Notes under the pieces: generated by a model | What the model saw: only the letters and a program-made list of their open reading frames with translations | Told to the model about the DNA's origin: nothing | Databases searched by the model: none | Position numbers and translations under genes: made by a program | From: Diaporthe sp. PMI_573 | Taxonomy: Eukaryota > Ascomycota > Sordariomycetes > Diaporthales > Diaporthaceae | Reading direction: 5' to 3' | Length of the DNA: 64,000 nt | Assembly (NCBI GenBank): GCA_021399435.1 | Contig: JAJTUP010000106.1 | Span: forward strand, 122,492-186,491 | Part shown: positions 33,801 to 45,684 of the stretch, piece by piece | Numbering within the stretch: the stretch's first letter is position 1 | Layout: each line of letters begins with the position of its first letter

Positions 33801-34594
33801 GATGCCACGCAAGGAATCGGAGAAAGGAAACGCACCTATTGTCGGAATTATATTCGACAGAGTCATAAAATGCAGAGGCGAGGTCGACGGCCCATAGCTC
33901 GGCGCATCGTGACCGCCCACAGACTGGGGAGGTAAAGGTTGTGCCGGGAGATAAACGACGGTTTCTAAGTCAGCATCAAAGTCATAATGTCCCGGCATAC
34001 GTGCCTGCGGCTGACTCTGACCACGTAGGGACGCATTGTTCGGACGGAACGTATCATGCTCTTGGGAACACGGAGGCTGGGGCTGGCTCTGCGACGGTTG
34101 TGAAGGACGACCTAGAATACTGTCGAAGGCAGTAAGCCTAGTAGGTGCCGTGAAGAGCGGCTCAAAACCGGTGTCATCACTATAGGAGTGTCAGCTATCA
34201 TTCAAGAGGTCTAATATCGTTCAATTTACGGTTATACCACAAACATACCCGCTTAGGTCAATAACATCAGCACCGTCCGCCCGGAAGTTGTCTCCCACAG
34301 ACGGAGTAGCAATCGCAGTGTGTTGGGGACTCGAGGTCGTTCTTCGGCGCTTGAGACGGGATCCGGACGAAGCATTCTCGTCCAGATTGTGATCAGAGAC
34401 TCGCTTCTTTTGACCAAAGACAGAACCTGCCGTAGAGGCGCTGGTAAGCGTGAGAATTTCGGAGTTCGAATAGGAACTTGATTCTGCACGAGAGCGGGTA
34501 AGCGTATATTGGAAGGGGGCGAAGGTAGACTCCCAAATAATTACAACTCGCTCATTTACTCACCTTCAACATCCTCTGGCCGATGTTGCTGCAT
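30851..34594 (-). CDS. SNF2-family DNA translocase with RING finger (Uls1/Ris1-like)
   Basis: Five exons on the minus strand: 34594-34564, 34483-34249, 34179-33225, 33083-32952 and 32899-30851, giving 1,133 residues. The N-terminal third is low in complexity. Helicase motif I MGLGKT starts exon four (residue 408), motif II reads ILDEAQCIKN, and SLRGTYRWCLTGTPMMN follows. A C3HC4 RING (CPICLDAVIDP, CGHNTCAECF, CPECRG) sits between the two helicase lobes. An acidic block (ETDSDDDWDDSDD) and a Lys/Arg-rich block follow, then the second lobe with KTIVFSQFTFLLD and AVDRAYRIGQQKPV. This order is that of yeast Uls1/Ris1 and related Rad5/Rad16-type proteins, nuclear enzymes acting on chromatin, often with ubiquitin or SUMO ligase links. 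The fourth intron (32951-32900) uses a GC donor. No lesion found. Confidence 0.93.
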
Positions 34595-35521
34595 GGCACC
34601 GTTGTGAATGTGGGGGCAGTCGACCACGGGCGGGGCTGTGGCTTTCCTTCTGCAATATGGAAGAGATTTTGCGTGATCTTCCTCTTTCTATTGAAACACA
34701 AAGGGGTGGCTGGCACTTCTTGTTTTTGTAGCTTTAAGGGAATAAAGGTGTCATGTGATACTGGAGCGGGCACAGGCAGGATAGATATATGTTCAGCTTT
34801 TTAAGGCCGCCGTGCTGCCTGGAGCGCCACAACGGCATTCCCGGCGTTATTTGCCGAAAAAAGTATGACCCCATTTGACAGACACTTCGGCACACGATGA
34901 CTCATGTGTGCCGTCACATACTGCGCCATTGGATGTAAATAATCCTCTCCCAAAAGAGTTAGGAGTGTGTGGTCTAGGGTCCCGTCTGCCTAACAAATCA
35001 AGTGTCGTTCGGGAATTTGGTGCTCGTCTTTCCTCTGCTAATGTTCCTAAAAGCCTATCCAGACCGCGCCAACTACCCATTGCGTTACGGCTACATCGCA
35101 AAGATTCAGTTGACTTGTGCAGTTTGCTAGATGCGACCATTTTCAATCAACCGCAGCATGGCTGGCAGTTACGAACGAATACCCTTATAACTCTGTAGTT
35201 AGGCACAGACTTGCGATGGTCCTTCGGATCGCTTGCCAAAGGCTGGTGACTCTGCAACTTTGACTCGCCAGACCTCCAACTACCCACCATCTTCACATTC
35301 AACTCCGAGCGAGATACCTTAGTAAAAGTCACAGGGAGGGCGATCTCCACCATTACGCCCCAGGTCCATGTCTATGGCGACGATTTGAGCAGTGGCAAGG
35401 CTCTTGGTAGCCTTGCCTTGCCTTGCCTATGGCTGCCTGTTGAAGACTAAGCCTACAAACAATCGCGCATGCCAGGCAGCACAATTTCGTCACTAGATGA
35501 TCCAATAACCAACCTGCCAAG
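34595..35521. other. Upstream region of the SNF2 gene and AT-rich spacer
   Basis: No gene readable. The minus frame at 34552-34773 overlaps exon 1 in another frame and is a shadow. A short GCCTTG-type tandem occurs at 35405-35430. Confidence 0.4.
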
Positions 35522-38500
35522 CAGGGCTCCTAATAGTGTAACCAGTGCGTGTGAAAGCCTCAAACTGCTCATTTAGTCCGTTTGAATTGGCCACACTAAA
35601 CTACCGGTCCGTCTAACTTGGCCACACTAAACTACCAGTCTGCCTAAAATGCCCAAACTAAACTATTGGTCCGTCCGTCACCGTCACACTAGACCACAGT
35701 GCAAACTATGGTCTACACTAATAGTCCAAACATAAAAGATGGCTTGTGGCCCATCCCCGTACCTGCCTCCAAGCTTCCCAATGCCATTGTCGAATTGTCT
35801 CACCGCCCGCCTTCTTTATCACGTCCCTGAATCCAAAGTATCGACGATGGTACCCGTGGCTGCCGGATCGACATAACGACACTAGAGTCCAGAATTAAAC
35901 AACGGTACACATCACGAATCAGAAGGCTTACCTCTGATGGGACTATCAAAGAGCTCCTGTCCCAGGATCGTAGGCATTCCAAGAGGTTCAACGTTTCAAT
36001 GTTCATGGATCCTCGCTGGTCGGTTACCGAAAGCTTGGCTTTGGAGAAGAGTCGCTCTGTCTCAGTAGACATAGGCGCAATCGATAGAATGTCGATGGCC
36101 ATCATAGATAAGTTAGGGAACCGCCGTCGCTGCGCTGATTCTAACCACCATTTCAACGGATCCGATACCATCATCACAGGCTCACGGCAGTACACTTCGT
36201 ACTCGTCGTCATCCATGTTGAAAATCGTAGCCTTTTGCTCTCTCATCCACATTTTGTACCCATTTGGTCGTCTTGTAGTTGGCTCTTGTGCAGAAGTTGG
36301 TCGAAGAGCAGGGCAGGAGGTGGTTGATTTGTACGACTCCCTCCACAGCTCCCCTACGCGAGCTTTAGCTCTCTCAATCCATTCATTCTTGTCCTCCCAA
36401 GTCTTCTCCATGTATACCCACTTGAGGGAAGGATGCAATACCGTCGCAGCTGAGTAGACCGGCGAATCTTCCGTCAATTCATAGTAGTCAGCCAGTTTTG
36501 CCCAGGCGGTCTCCACCATTGTAGCCAACTGGGGGATGGTGGTGGTCTTCTTGGCTGCCTCAATGTGATGCAGAAGGTAGTCCATGGTAGGCAGAACGTC
36601 AGAGATGGAATTTCCCATGCCCTCGTTGGCCATTGTAGCGTCGTGAAATGGCTCGAGGAATTTGTGAGCCTCGGTCAAAGTTACGCAGTCAGAGGGAGTC
36701 AGAACATCGTCTTGCAGAGCCGGCTCTTCAGCACAAAATACGGTGATGGCTTGGCGGACTTTGGGCGACCATGCCGTACCACGAATTCCAACGAGTGTCA
36801 TTGTCGCGCCGCAGCCTTAGAACGTCGGTGAGACCAGTAAATGTTTGAAGCCGTTGGGGTGTCCAAGTGACGTAGACTACGATGTTATGCAGCTTGCCTA
36901 TCGCCCCTCGCCTTCTCCATTGCTCAACTTCCTTGTTGGATGACCCGTGGTAGGAATCCGTTGTGGGTGGTCGCTTTCCTATGAGGAACTCCATCACGGC
37001 CAGATTAATGATGTGGCCGAAACACCGAAGCCGGTGAGGAAGAGGATCGTAGAAGACATCGAACTCGTGTTCCAAGTCGTCAGATACTTTGTCGATCATG
37101 GTGTTCATGTTGGTGGCATTATCCATCATGAAGTATCCAACTTTCGATGCGATTCCATATTCTCGTATGAACTCCATGATGGCTTCTGCCATGTTCTCGC
37201 CGCTGTGCTGTCCTTCCAGTTCTTTGATCCCCACCACCAGGGACTGCAGGCCATGATCTTCAGTAACGAATTGAACTGTGAATCCTATTACGCCCAAACA
37301 ATTTGGCGATGTCCAGTTGTCGGGAACAATGTGGATTGAAGAAAGGGCATTCTGTAGAGCTCGCCTTACAAACTCCTTTTTGTTGTCGTAGGCCCATTAT
37401 AAGTCATTTTTGACCGTATCGCCAGTCATCGGGAGGAGATCATCAGCAGCGGGACGAATATACCGGATAAAATCGCGAAAGGCCAGCTGCTCAACATGAG
37501 CAAATGGGAGGCTGCAAGCTACAGTGTAGCGGCAGTACAATTCGCGCAGAGTGGCTTGGTCTAGGGCATCTTCCTCTGCCGTCACCTTGCGTTTCTTGGC
37601 GGGGGGTAGGGTTTCATTGGCCAGGAAGGCAGTAATGTCTCCAAGGCGACTTTGAGTCACTTCCCGCCTGGATTCTTGCCTTCCAGAAATCGTGATATTG
37701 TGCCCCTTCCGCAGATGATTGACGATGGCGGTCGACCCTCCAGAGTAATTGTATTTCTTCGCTCTTTTCTTGTCGAAGCAGGGCTGGCAATGCCACCATT
37801 TCGTTCCGTTGGAATCGACCCAAGCTGCCGGGATACTCTTGCCTTCTTCTCTTCGACAATACTGCCAAATAGGAGACTTTTTTTGTCGGGAGACGCTAAA
37901 AGGTGGCGAAGACGATGATGCAAGCGACGTGGTGGCCGCTGCATCACTAATAAGTTCAGAATCATCCAGATGGCTGGTGCTGCCAATAGCACTAGCTGCC
38001 TCGGAGAGATCCACGATGGAAGACATGATTCAGTAGAGACGGCACGTAGACAATAAGAGTGGTGATCATAGGAGTTTGGCGGAGCGGAATTGTTGGAGTA
38101 GACTGTGGCACTTTGGTGTCTCGACTTCAATAGTAATCGGCATGGAGATTCTGTGGTAGACAACGTTGTCTCTTCATTCCCAGGCACTTGAGAATGGATG
38201 ACTACAAATATCCAGGCGAGGCCAAGCAGCACGGCCCGAAATCAACCAACCGCTTCCAATCATTGGAATCTGGCCTCCCATGCTTGGCGACCAGCTAACT
38301 TAGAAGTCCGAGAAATTTTTGGTTTGGACCACAGGTTCCAAATCGTTCCTCCTCTAGAAGGTAAACGTGAAACGCGCCACGACTTAGACAAGACGCCACC
38401 TTTGCTGGCCAATGATCGGCTACTGGGTAGCACCGTCCCCTTCAGCTTCAGCGTCAGCGTCATGCGAAAACCTTGGATCGTCGCGCATTGGTCCGCTCGC

Positions 38501-39529
38501 GCCGTCTTCGCGCTCGCCTCGTGCCAGCCAGGTGCCAGATTACAATTGATTCTTGACCTCGCTTTTCAGTTTGCGCACGTAAGCCGAGCGGTGGGACCGT
38601 GAGTTGAGCATCGCATGTGGTGGTCCATCCTTCCAGGGCTCTATTGTGGCTGAGACGGACGTCCATGAGTGCAGTGGACCCCTGGCTTCGAAAAAAAAAA
38701 AAAAAAGGTGCGGCATGGGAAATGGACAGTAGAGGAAAAGGCTTAAGAGATAAGTAGCTTTCAGGCGGACTGGATTTGACTTAATCTGCGCTTTGGGTTG
38801 GGACGTAATGTATCACATTAGCGGAGAAAACGGGGGCCACGGTTTGGCATCATGCACTTTGGCGACTGCAAAACAACAACTTGGCAATACATCTCAGATC
38901 ACGATGGAATTGATACCAGACTGGGGCTCTCAGCAACTCCGTAACTATGATCTGGCTGGTATGAATGTGACTGTAATGGCAGGGTTTGTATCTCTTAACT
39001 CCACGACTTGGGATTCGCAACCCAGATAACATGCCCTTCATCGTCTCTCAGGCTGTAAATTCTTCTCGGAAATCAGCCAGATAGCCCATTCCAAAGCTAT
39101 AAAATCAAGTTGCTGCTGAACATGTACATGCAGGCAATTCTGGGCTCTTGTTAAGAAGATGGTTTCAGTTACGTGATACCTAAGGTACAATATATCAACA
39201 CAGTGTAACAGTTGTACCTGCTAACATGTCTTAGCACCATCCTGAAAATTTCGCCACGCGCGGTCGACGCGTCCGACGCGTTGGGTCACGGAGTTCCTGA
39301 CTGGGTTCTCCGCACTAATAGTGAGACTGTTAGTCTGCGTCCCTCGCACTGAACTACTGGTCAGTCTGGTTGAGTTACACTGGACTACCAGTGTGGTCCG
39401 AGAGGCCTGCACTGAACCATCGGTGTAGTCCGAGAGACGTCACACTGAACCAATAGTGCATGGACTATTAGTCTGGACTACAGTGTGCACTAATAGTGCT
39501 CTTAATGGTCCGCACTATTAGGAGCCCTG
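35522..39529 (-). mobile_element. Decayed BED-type hAT element (4,008 bp)
   Basis: Termini CAGGGCTCCTAATAGTG at both ends in inverted orientation. Both ends carry many ACTAATAGTCC, GGTCCG and CACTGAACCA-like motifs (35535-35735 and 39290-39525). The flanking eight bases differ (CTGCCAAG left, GATCATGT right). The right side abuts another hAT; the left does not. A run of 16 A at 38691-38706 lies in its 5' part, where no further gene was recognised (38.03-39.29 kb). Confidence 0.8.
35800..38026 (-). pseudogene. hAT transposase with BED zinc finger, one stop and one frameshift
   Basis: ATG at 38026. The BED finger reads SPIWQYCRREEGKS, WWHCQPC, VNHLRKGHN (Cys-Cys-His-His). A TAA at 37399-37397 interrupts KNDL/WAYDN, after which the frame continues with catalytic MMDNATNMNTM and the RRRGAIGKLHNIVV block. 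Near 36.75-36.80 kb the frame shifts by one; the C-terminal part follows to 35800 with MMAIDILSIAPMSTETERLF. Both lesions are point-like, so the copy is old but not shredded. It is unlikely to be active. Confidence 0.88.
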
Positions 39530-39705
39530 GATCATGTAGAGCTGGGACAGCCATCTGGTATCGTTATCGACGACGATGTTCAGAGGCTTCCTCGCTCGAA
39601 CTCTCGGATCGATAGATTGGTCCATATCAGCCTGCTGAACACCTCGAAGAAGGTAACTCAGCACATCAGATCTGTCGATGTCAACAACGAGGTTGTGGAG
39701 CTTCC
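39530..39705 (-). pseudogene. hAT transposase fragment, near-identical to the copy at the window end
   Basis: Reads GKLHNLVVDIDRSDVLSYLL to DNDTRWLSQLYMI. The 140 bases shared with 63.86-64.0 kb differ at one position that I can see. It ends exactly at the neighbouring hAT terminus on one side and at a CCCGGG junction with GC-rich DNA on the other. Confidence 0.85.
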
Positions 39706-40074
39706 CGGGACGCGCGCCTGTCCTACGGCAAGCGCAGCGGCGGCGAGCGCAAGCGCATCGACCTCGCCCTCTTCTTCGCGCTGCTGTACGTCGGCCACGC
39801 CCGCTCCCCGCACCGCGCCCACTACATGCTCGTCGACGAGGTGTTTGACAGCCTCGACGCCGCGGGCCAGGCGGCCGTCGTCAGGTGGTGCAGCGCCCTG
39901 GCTGCGGGGAGGCTCAGCTACATCGTCATCACCACCCACAGCGAGGCCCTTGTGCCTCACGGGGCTCTCGCCGCCGGGGGCGAGCAGGAGGGCGGGCTTG
40001 GCGGGGCGGTTCTTGAGGTGAGAATGGGGGAGGCTGGTGTTGAGTTGGAGATGGATGGGAGGAGTGTTGGGTAG
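39706..40074 (+). pseudogene. 3' fragment of an SMC/Rad50-type ABC ATPase
   Basis: About 122 codons: signature loop LSYGKRSGGERKRIDLALFF, Walker B with D-loop YMLVDEVFDSLDAAGQ and the H-loop IVITTHSEAL, ending in a natural stop. These are the C-terminal ATPase half of SMC, Rad50 or SbcC-like proteins. Walker A and the coiled coils are absent. GC content is strikingly higher than in the surroundings, so this piece comes from a different compositional context. The left edge coincides with the hAT fragment. Confidence 0.7.
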
Positions 40075-40438
40075 GATCGTGCTGCTAGGACGCCTCTCTC
40101 GTTGACTGAAATCAAAGGATAACGTTTGCCACGCTTTAGTGCGTAGTATTTTATAATACCTACAAACTTGAAAGGTGCCATAACCTACCCTAGGTACTAG
40201 TAATTGAGTAAGGTATTAGAGTTAGGTATCTATAGTGGTTTTACTAGTATGGCTGTTATTTCCATAGTAGTATTGCTCTCATTGAGAATAGGATACTTGA
40301 TTCAGCCTAATAGCTTTTCAATATAACATTTTGTGGTGTGAAGGATATGCTATGATATCGAAAATTTATCTTATGTTGCTATGGAAGCTTATATTCACAG
40401 AAGTCCACGTATAGACACAATATATTGTAGGATATGAT
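40075..40438. other. AT-rich spacer, no gene recognised
   Basis: Contains TAGGTA/ACTAGTA-like repeats. Lies between a gene fragment and the 3' end of the lactonase gene. Confidence 0.4.
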
Positions 40439-41790
40439 CTAGTCGTCCCAGAGCACGCTGCTTAGTCCGTTATCATTCTCTGGGGTACCAACAGACCCTA
40501 CCCTGAGGCTCGCGATTTGTGCACCAAGAAGGCCATTTGTAACATCTCTCTCCACGACTACAACGTTAGCTGTTGTCTGATCGCCTATGACGACCAAGTC
40601 ACCAGACTTGTTGATATGGAATGTCCGAGGGTATCTAGGTTCGGAATCAAGTCAGTCAACCTATAATAGCAGCGCTTGCCCCAGACTCCACTGCCCGCGA
40701 AAGGAAACGCCCGTTGAGTTACAGGGTTCTACTTACGTCCCGCCTGAGGAGGTTATATTCTGGAATGTCAGGAAACCATTGGATGCCATATTGAAAGACG
40801 TCAAGGAGTCATTTGGATTGTATGTGAGATCCCGACGATTCGATACGTAGAGATTGTTGCCTTTTACGTGTATTTCACCCAGTTTCGTGCCTGAAGGTGC
40901 CGTTTTATTGCCAGCCATAGTTGTGATGATTTGCCTCTGTGACAATGATATGCAATTGGACGAGTAGGAGACGTCGAATGCATGCACAGTATTGGCGAGC
41001 TCGTTTGCAACATAAAACAAGCCGTTCGGAGCAAATGTACCATGTCTCGGACCAGTACCGCCCACCTGGGATTTATCGTGAGTTTCATTAGTCTCTTCGT
41101 AATCTAGAACCCCCTGGCGTACCTCGATGTAACTCGGACAGGCCGTCAATATTCCAGAATTCGCACTCATAGCATAGATACGTATCTCATCAGAACCAAG
41201 GTCAGGTGCTAGGAGGAAGCGTCCGGTAGGGTCAACAATGACTTGGTGTGGATGAGCTGCCTCTTGCCTCCATGGATTAGTACCGGGCTGGGATTGCGTA
41301 AGGGAAATTTCTGCAGCACGGTCCCAGATGGACTCAACGGTAACTTGTATGTGGAAATCATCGAGCCTTGGCTGTTGTCTCTTAGAATTGAAGGCTAGAT
41401 GGAATCCATTTGGTAGCTTACTAGTGAGCAACAGCTACGAATCCATTCCCATACAGCGTGTTAGCAACTGCACCGCCAGTGGCAGCAGTTGTCTTCCCTG
41501 CTAAGGTCAATCCGCCATTTTTGGCAGCGAGGACAGCGGTAACCGATGCACTCCCATAACTAGTTTCATCTGAGGAGTAGAGTGTGCGAGCGGCGTCGTC
41601 AAACGTCAACCATGATGGTTGACCACCAATGGTTAGCGATGAATTCAGATACAGATCATATGTGCCGCGAGAATTCTGGGCCAGAGTCAAGGTACTGATG
41701 GTACCACTGTAGTGCGCGACAAGGATGTTTTGCAGAGAGCGCTGGACGAGACAGGCTCAACAGCGCCAGCAACTGGTGAGAAAATCGCAT
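40439..41790 (-). pseudogene. Lactonase-family beta-propeller protein (6-phosphogluconolactonase-like), frame-disrupted
   Basis: ATG 41790 gives a secretion-signal-like MRFSHQLLALLSLSRPALSA, then the frame slips at an A-run near 41.73 kb before NILVAHYSGTISTLTL. The propeller text continues (SWLTFDDAARTLYSSDE, AAHPHQVIVDPTGRFLLAPD, GPRHGTFAPNGLFYVAN). A second frame change near 41.42 kb cannot be explained by a clean intron. A proper intron at 40736-40635 joins SGGT to YPRTFHINKSGDLVV, and the protein ends at 40439. These secreted or cytosolic propellers hydrolyse lactones or act as cyclases. The two disruptions suggest a pseudogene. Shares its upstream region with the BBE gene. Confidence 0.75.
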
Positions 41791-42432
41791 GATGGTGGAT
41801 TATGTCGACAGAGTGTTGCTTTCCTTACAACCAGTTCATCTTATACACAGCTGCGTTGGTAATATGGGAAAAGGCCATAAGTGTTCCATCGCCCTCGCTT
41901 CAAATATATTGTTTCCAGAATTAACCGACCTTTAGCCTGTTTTTCGGACCACGAGTCGTGGCCCGACAGCCACTGGCCCAATACTCCGGTGGGGACATCG
42001 AAGACAAATTATCATTAACAGCCAAATCATTAACATTTCCTTGTTGTAGTGCCTATCATTCTGGTCCAAATGGTCGCATAATCAATCCTGAGCGGGTCGA
42101 ATAACCAGAATGGCTCAAAGGGTCGGATATGAACATGTGCTACGCGGAGAATAGATGAGCCTCCGTTTTAAGTTGAAAAGAGGCAGCTGGTGATCCTTCT
42201 TCAGGCTAAATCCAGATTAAGCGTATACTATCGGCTCCGGCAGATCTAATACTCTAATTTCCACACTGTCAAGTAAACTATGTCGGAGGCTAATGTTGGT
42301 TTGGATGGTGGCTTTGGGCCTCTGCGCTGAAATTTCGGTGCTAGTACCACATATAATGTGAATCAATCGCTGAAGTTTTGGGCAGATCCTCAACCTGTCT
42401 AGATTTCAGCAGTCAGCAAGACACCAAACATA
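41791..42432. promoter_or_regulatory. Divergent intergenic region between lactonase and BBE genes
   Basis: 642 bp between two head-to-head start codons, with no other gene. A shared promoter is inferred from the arrangement only; no binding site is claimed. Confidence 0.45.
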
Positions 42433-44487
42433 ATGCGTTCTCAGGTGCTGCCCGTTGCGCTGTTACTGGGCCTCCCTGGCCTTGTTGCTGCGACCACTTG
42501 GCGGCGATCCGAAATTACGGATTGCTTGAGCAGAGCTAATGTTACACAGGTCCTGCCCGGATCTACAAACTTCACTGCAGCAATCAAGCCATTCAACTTG
42601 AGGCTCCCCTTCACACCAGTAGCCGTAGCCGTCCCTTCAACGGTACACGAGATACAGTCCGCAGTGTCCTGTGCTGCCGCGCTTGGGATAACTGTATCCC
42701 CCAAGTCAGGCGGCCATAGCTATGCATCTCATGATCTGGGTGGTGAAGACGGTCATCTCATGATTGATCTGAAGCTATTCAACTCTGTACATTTGGACAC
42801 GCCCACGGGTATTGCTGAAGTTGGCCCGGGGGCCAGGCTCGGTAAGTTGATACTCATACTGTTGGATCTCTTCTCTTGCTAGGCCTCAAGGGTCTAAGAA
42901 CAATTTTTTTCTCGCCTCAAGCGACCTGGCTATTTACTGAATCCTCCCCGAGTACCTTTCGTCCAGCCTCTCGTAATATGATGTAACTCTAAGCAGGATA
43001 TTCTCGGTTTCAGGAAATGTTGCCAAGGCTCTATACGATCAAGGGAAGCGTGCAATAAGCCATGGCACGTGCCCGGGGTAAGTACGGCTTTTACTTCCCA
43101 CGCTTGTTCTCATTCGGTTGCAAAACTTCACGGACTTAGTTGCTGATAAGTGATCTCAGTGTGGGAGTCGGTGGCCATGTGCTTCACGGCGGATACGGCT
43201 ATATATCACATACACACGGGCTTGCACTGGATAACCTGATCGCCGCCGAGGTTGTGCTCGCTAACAGTTCAGTCGTAACTGCATCAACTACCGTCAACCC
43301 GGACCTTTTCTGGGTCCTCCGTGGTGCCGGTTCCTCGTACGGAGTCGTGACAAGCCTCAAATTCCAGACCTTCCCCGCGCCGGAGGATAACATTGTCTTC
43401 GCTTATACCTTCTCTTGGACACAGCAACAAGCAGAGGAGGGGTTGGCAGCTCTCTAGAACTTCGCCAACTCATCGATGCCTACGGAAATGAATGTCCGAA
43501 TCATCATCAACGCCTTTTCGACTTCCTTGCTTGGCGTATACTATGGAAAGAGAGAAGACTATGAGAAGGCTATAGATCCGGTCTTGGCACAACTTGGAAC
43601 TCCCGCGAGCACCAGTGTTGCAACCAAGGGCTGGATTGATACTCTCCTCAACTACGCCTATGCACCTAGTTTGGAAACACCACTGGACTACGACTACGTA
43701 AGCCTCGAGCTCTCAGCGCAGGTATATAGTTACTAACGAGTGTAGCATGAGACATTTGTAGGTTATTCGGACACTGTCTGAACAAATGCACTGCATCTCT
43801 AACGGGTTGGGTTTTGTTTTTAGTTCGCAAAAAGTCTGATGAGCCCTTACTTGACTGCATCCGCGCTCAAAGCTCTGTGCTCCTACTGGTTCACCACAGC
43901 CAAGCGTATCAATCGGGTATGTGTGCTATGAGACTGGATGGGATCGCCTCAACAGCTAACGGCAATCAGAACTGGTATCTGATCCTAGACCTCCACGGGC
44001 AAGTCAATCTCCTATCAACCTTGCGTGTCCCTTTGCTGTCACGTCCCTTTGCTGAGCAGCATTTCTAGGGGGCCCAACTCGGCAATCTCCAAGGTCCTAT
44101 CCGACAGCACCTCGTACGCACACCGAGGCGCCATATTCAAGGCCCAGTTCTACGATAGCGTCTTTGGAGGGACTTACCCCAAAGACGGCTTCTCCTTCCT
44201 CAACGGCTGGGTCTCCGCAGTCACCTCGACGATGAATACTACCGACTTTGGAATGTATATCAATGTACGTTCTGGGAACCTTCCCCCTTCACCTGGACGG
44301 CCGAGCACACAGCCGGGGTTCAGATGACAGCTAACTAGTGGCAAATAAGTACGCTGATACCTCGCTGAGCACGACCGAGGCTGAACATGTCTATTGGCTG
44401 GCTCACTACAATAGACTAGCTGAGATCAAGCGGGTATTAGATCCCCGTGATATTTTTTCGAACCCGCAGGCCGTTCGCCCTATCTAA
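42433..44487 (+). pseudogene. BBE-like FAD-dependent oxidoreductase with one premature stop
   Basis: Eight exons: 42433-42841, 43014-43077, 43160-43697, 43746-43757, 43824-43916, 43970-43998, 44069-44264 and 44350-44487, total 493 codons. A signal peptide is predicted (MRSQVLPVALLLGLPGLVAA). FAD_binding_4 features are clear: KSGGHSYASHDLGG holds the His and HGTCPGVGVGGH the Cys that together attach FAD in bicovalent BBE enzymes. The BBE tail reads EIKRVLDPRDIFSNPQAV. A TAG at 43455-43457 (codon 257) interrupts LAAL/NFANSS; CAG to TAG would explain it. Exon four is only 12 nt (HETF) and the intron after 43998 uses a GC donor (GCAAGT). Such secreted oxidases act in secondary metabolism or on oligosaccharides. 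Confidence 0.88.
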
Positions 44488-45276
44488 AATGATCGATCTT
44501 CACTTCAAGCGAGGACTTCTGCGCATGTTCTTTTTTAAGCAATCAAGGGTCATGAAAGAAGGTGGTTTAGAGCAGGCGGAATGTTTCTTTGGTCTTGAAG
44601 ACGCAGCAACGGTCTCTGAGGGGAGGAATCTCAATCCAGACATGTGTACCTATCGGGGCGGGGTTTGAACCGGCCTCCGAGTAGTACCTGATTCTCGCCT
44701 TTATTTATTTTCTAATATGAGAACCCTTGCTTTACATCTCGGCTTCTAGACCCCCGCGTGGCGAGTTTCCTTGAATCTGATCGACGTCTTGACATAGGAA
44801 AGTATTCTCACGTCACCCAGGGAACAAGTCGAGAGAGAAATCCGACGTAGTTATATCTATCCCGGGTCACCACCCTACCACAACCTCTAGAACGGAGTGG
44901 TTTGGTTGGTATGAATTCAGATGACAACCACTCTGTAGTCGATTGGAGGTGGTACATGTTTTCAGCTATTCTTTCTACACTAAGGTATCTGGGGCAGGAT
45001 GATACATTAGGAGGGGATGATGATTGTCTCGCCATGGAGCGAGCCTTGCAGCCATCTCGGTTTCATCCACCGATACTATCCATCTACGGTGACGATGATT
45101 ATGCCGCTGGGCACTCGGTACTGGTGCGAAAAGCAAGACAAGCCTCTACCTAGCCAGTGCACGCGAAGATGAAACTCGCCTTTCTTTTTTTCCGGGGGCG
45201 GGGGGGGATGGGTATTGGCCATCATGATTAGTATTCTGCTATGGAGGGATCCCCAGCACTTCTAAATCTACCTCCC
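44488..45276. other. No gene recognised
   Basis: A G-rich run (GGGGGCGGGGGGGGATGGG) at 45192-45212. Frames at 44447-44668 and 44902-45153 have no recognisable domain. Confidence 0.4.
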
Positions 45277-45684
45277 TTATGCCTTGACGACCTTGTACGC
45301 AGCCATATCGTGCGCGGCCAGACTCGCGCTGACGGATGTGCCGCTGCCCGTCTTCCCGCTAAAGAGCTCGTTCCATTTGAAGGTGCCACTGCCCAGGCCC
45401 GGGACGTCCGAGAAGTTCACCGACACCGTCTCGGCCCCGTTGGGTGCTACCAAGCCTACCACGACCCCATCCGAGAGCGGGCCGGCCCAGTATCGGTATA
45501 GCTGCCCAGAGACGGGGCCGGCGGCTCCTCGAGGGACAAAGGTTGTTGCTGCCTTGCCCAGCGAGTCTTGATTGACGGCAAGCAGGCCCTAGACGTGCGT
45601 CTTAGTCTTGGTCATCAGTGCGGGGGTTAATGATCTCAATACGGACCTTGTTCTTGATCAGGTTCAAGCGCGTCGTGGTGAGCT
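45277..45684 (-). pseudogene. Alpha-galactosidase (GH27) C-terminal fragment, cut by a hAT element
   Basis: The last exon 45588-45277 reads GLLAVNQDSLGKAATTFVP, then YRYWAGPLSDGVVVGLVAPN and a beta-sandwich tail ending AAHDMAAYKVVKA. A 58-bp intron precedes it, and a short upstream exon piece (45684-45647; LNLIKNK) stops exactly at the hAT terminus at 45685. INQDSLG-like text followed by this beta-sandwich is typical of fungal GH27 enzymes, which remove terminal alpha-galactose. The catalytic barrel is not on the other side of the transposon, so the gene is truncated. Confidence 0.8.

Noticed and set aside
38691..38706. Run of 16 A as a retroposed poly(A) tail
   Set aside because: No retrogene or LINE 3' end is readable upstream and no target duplication is visible.
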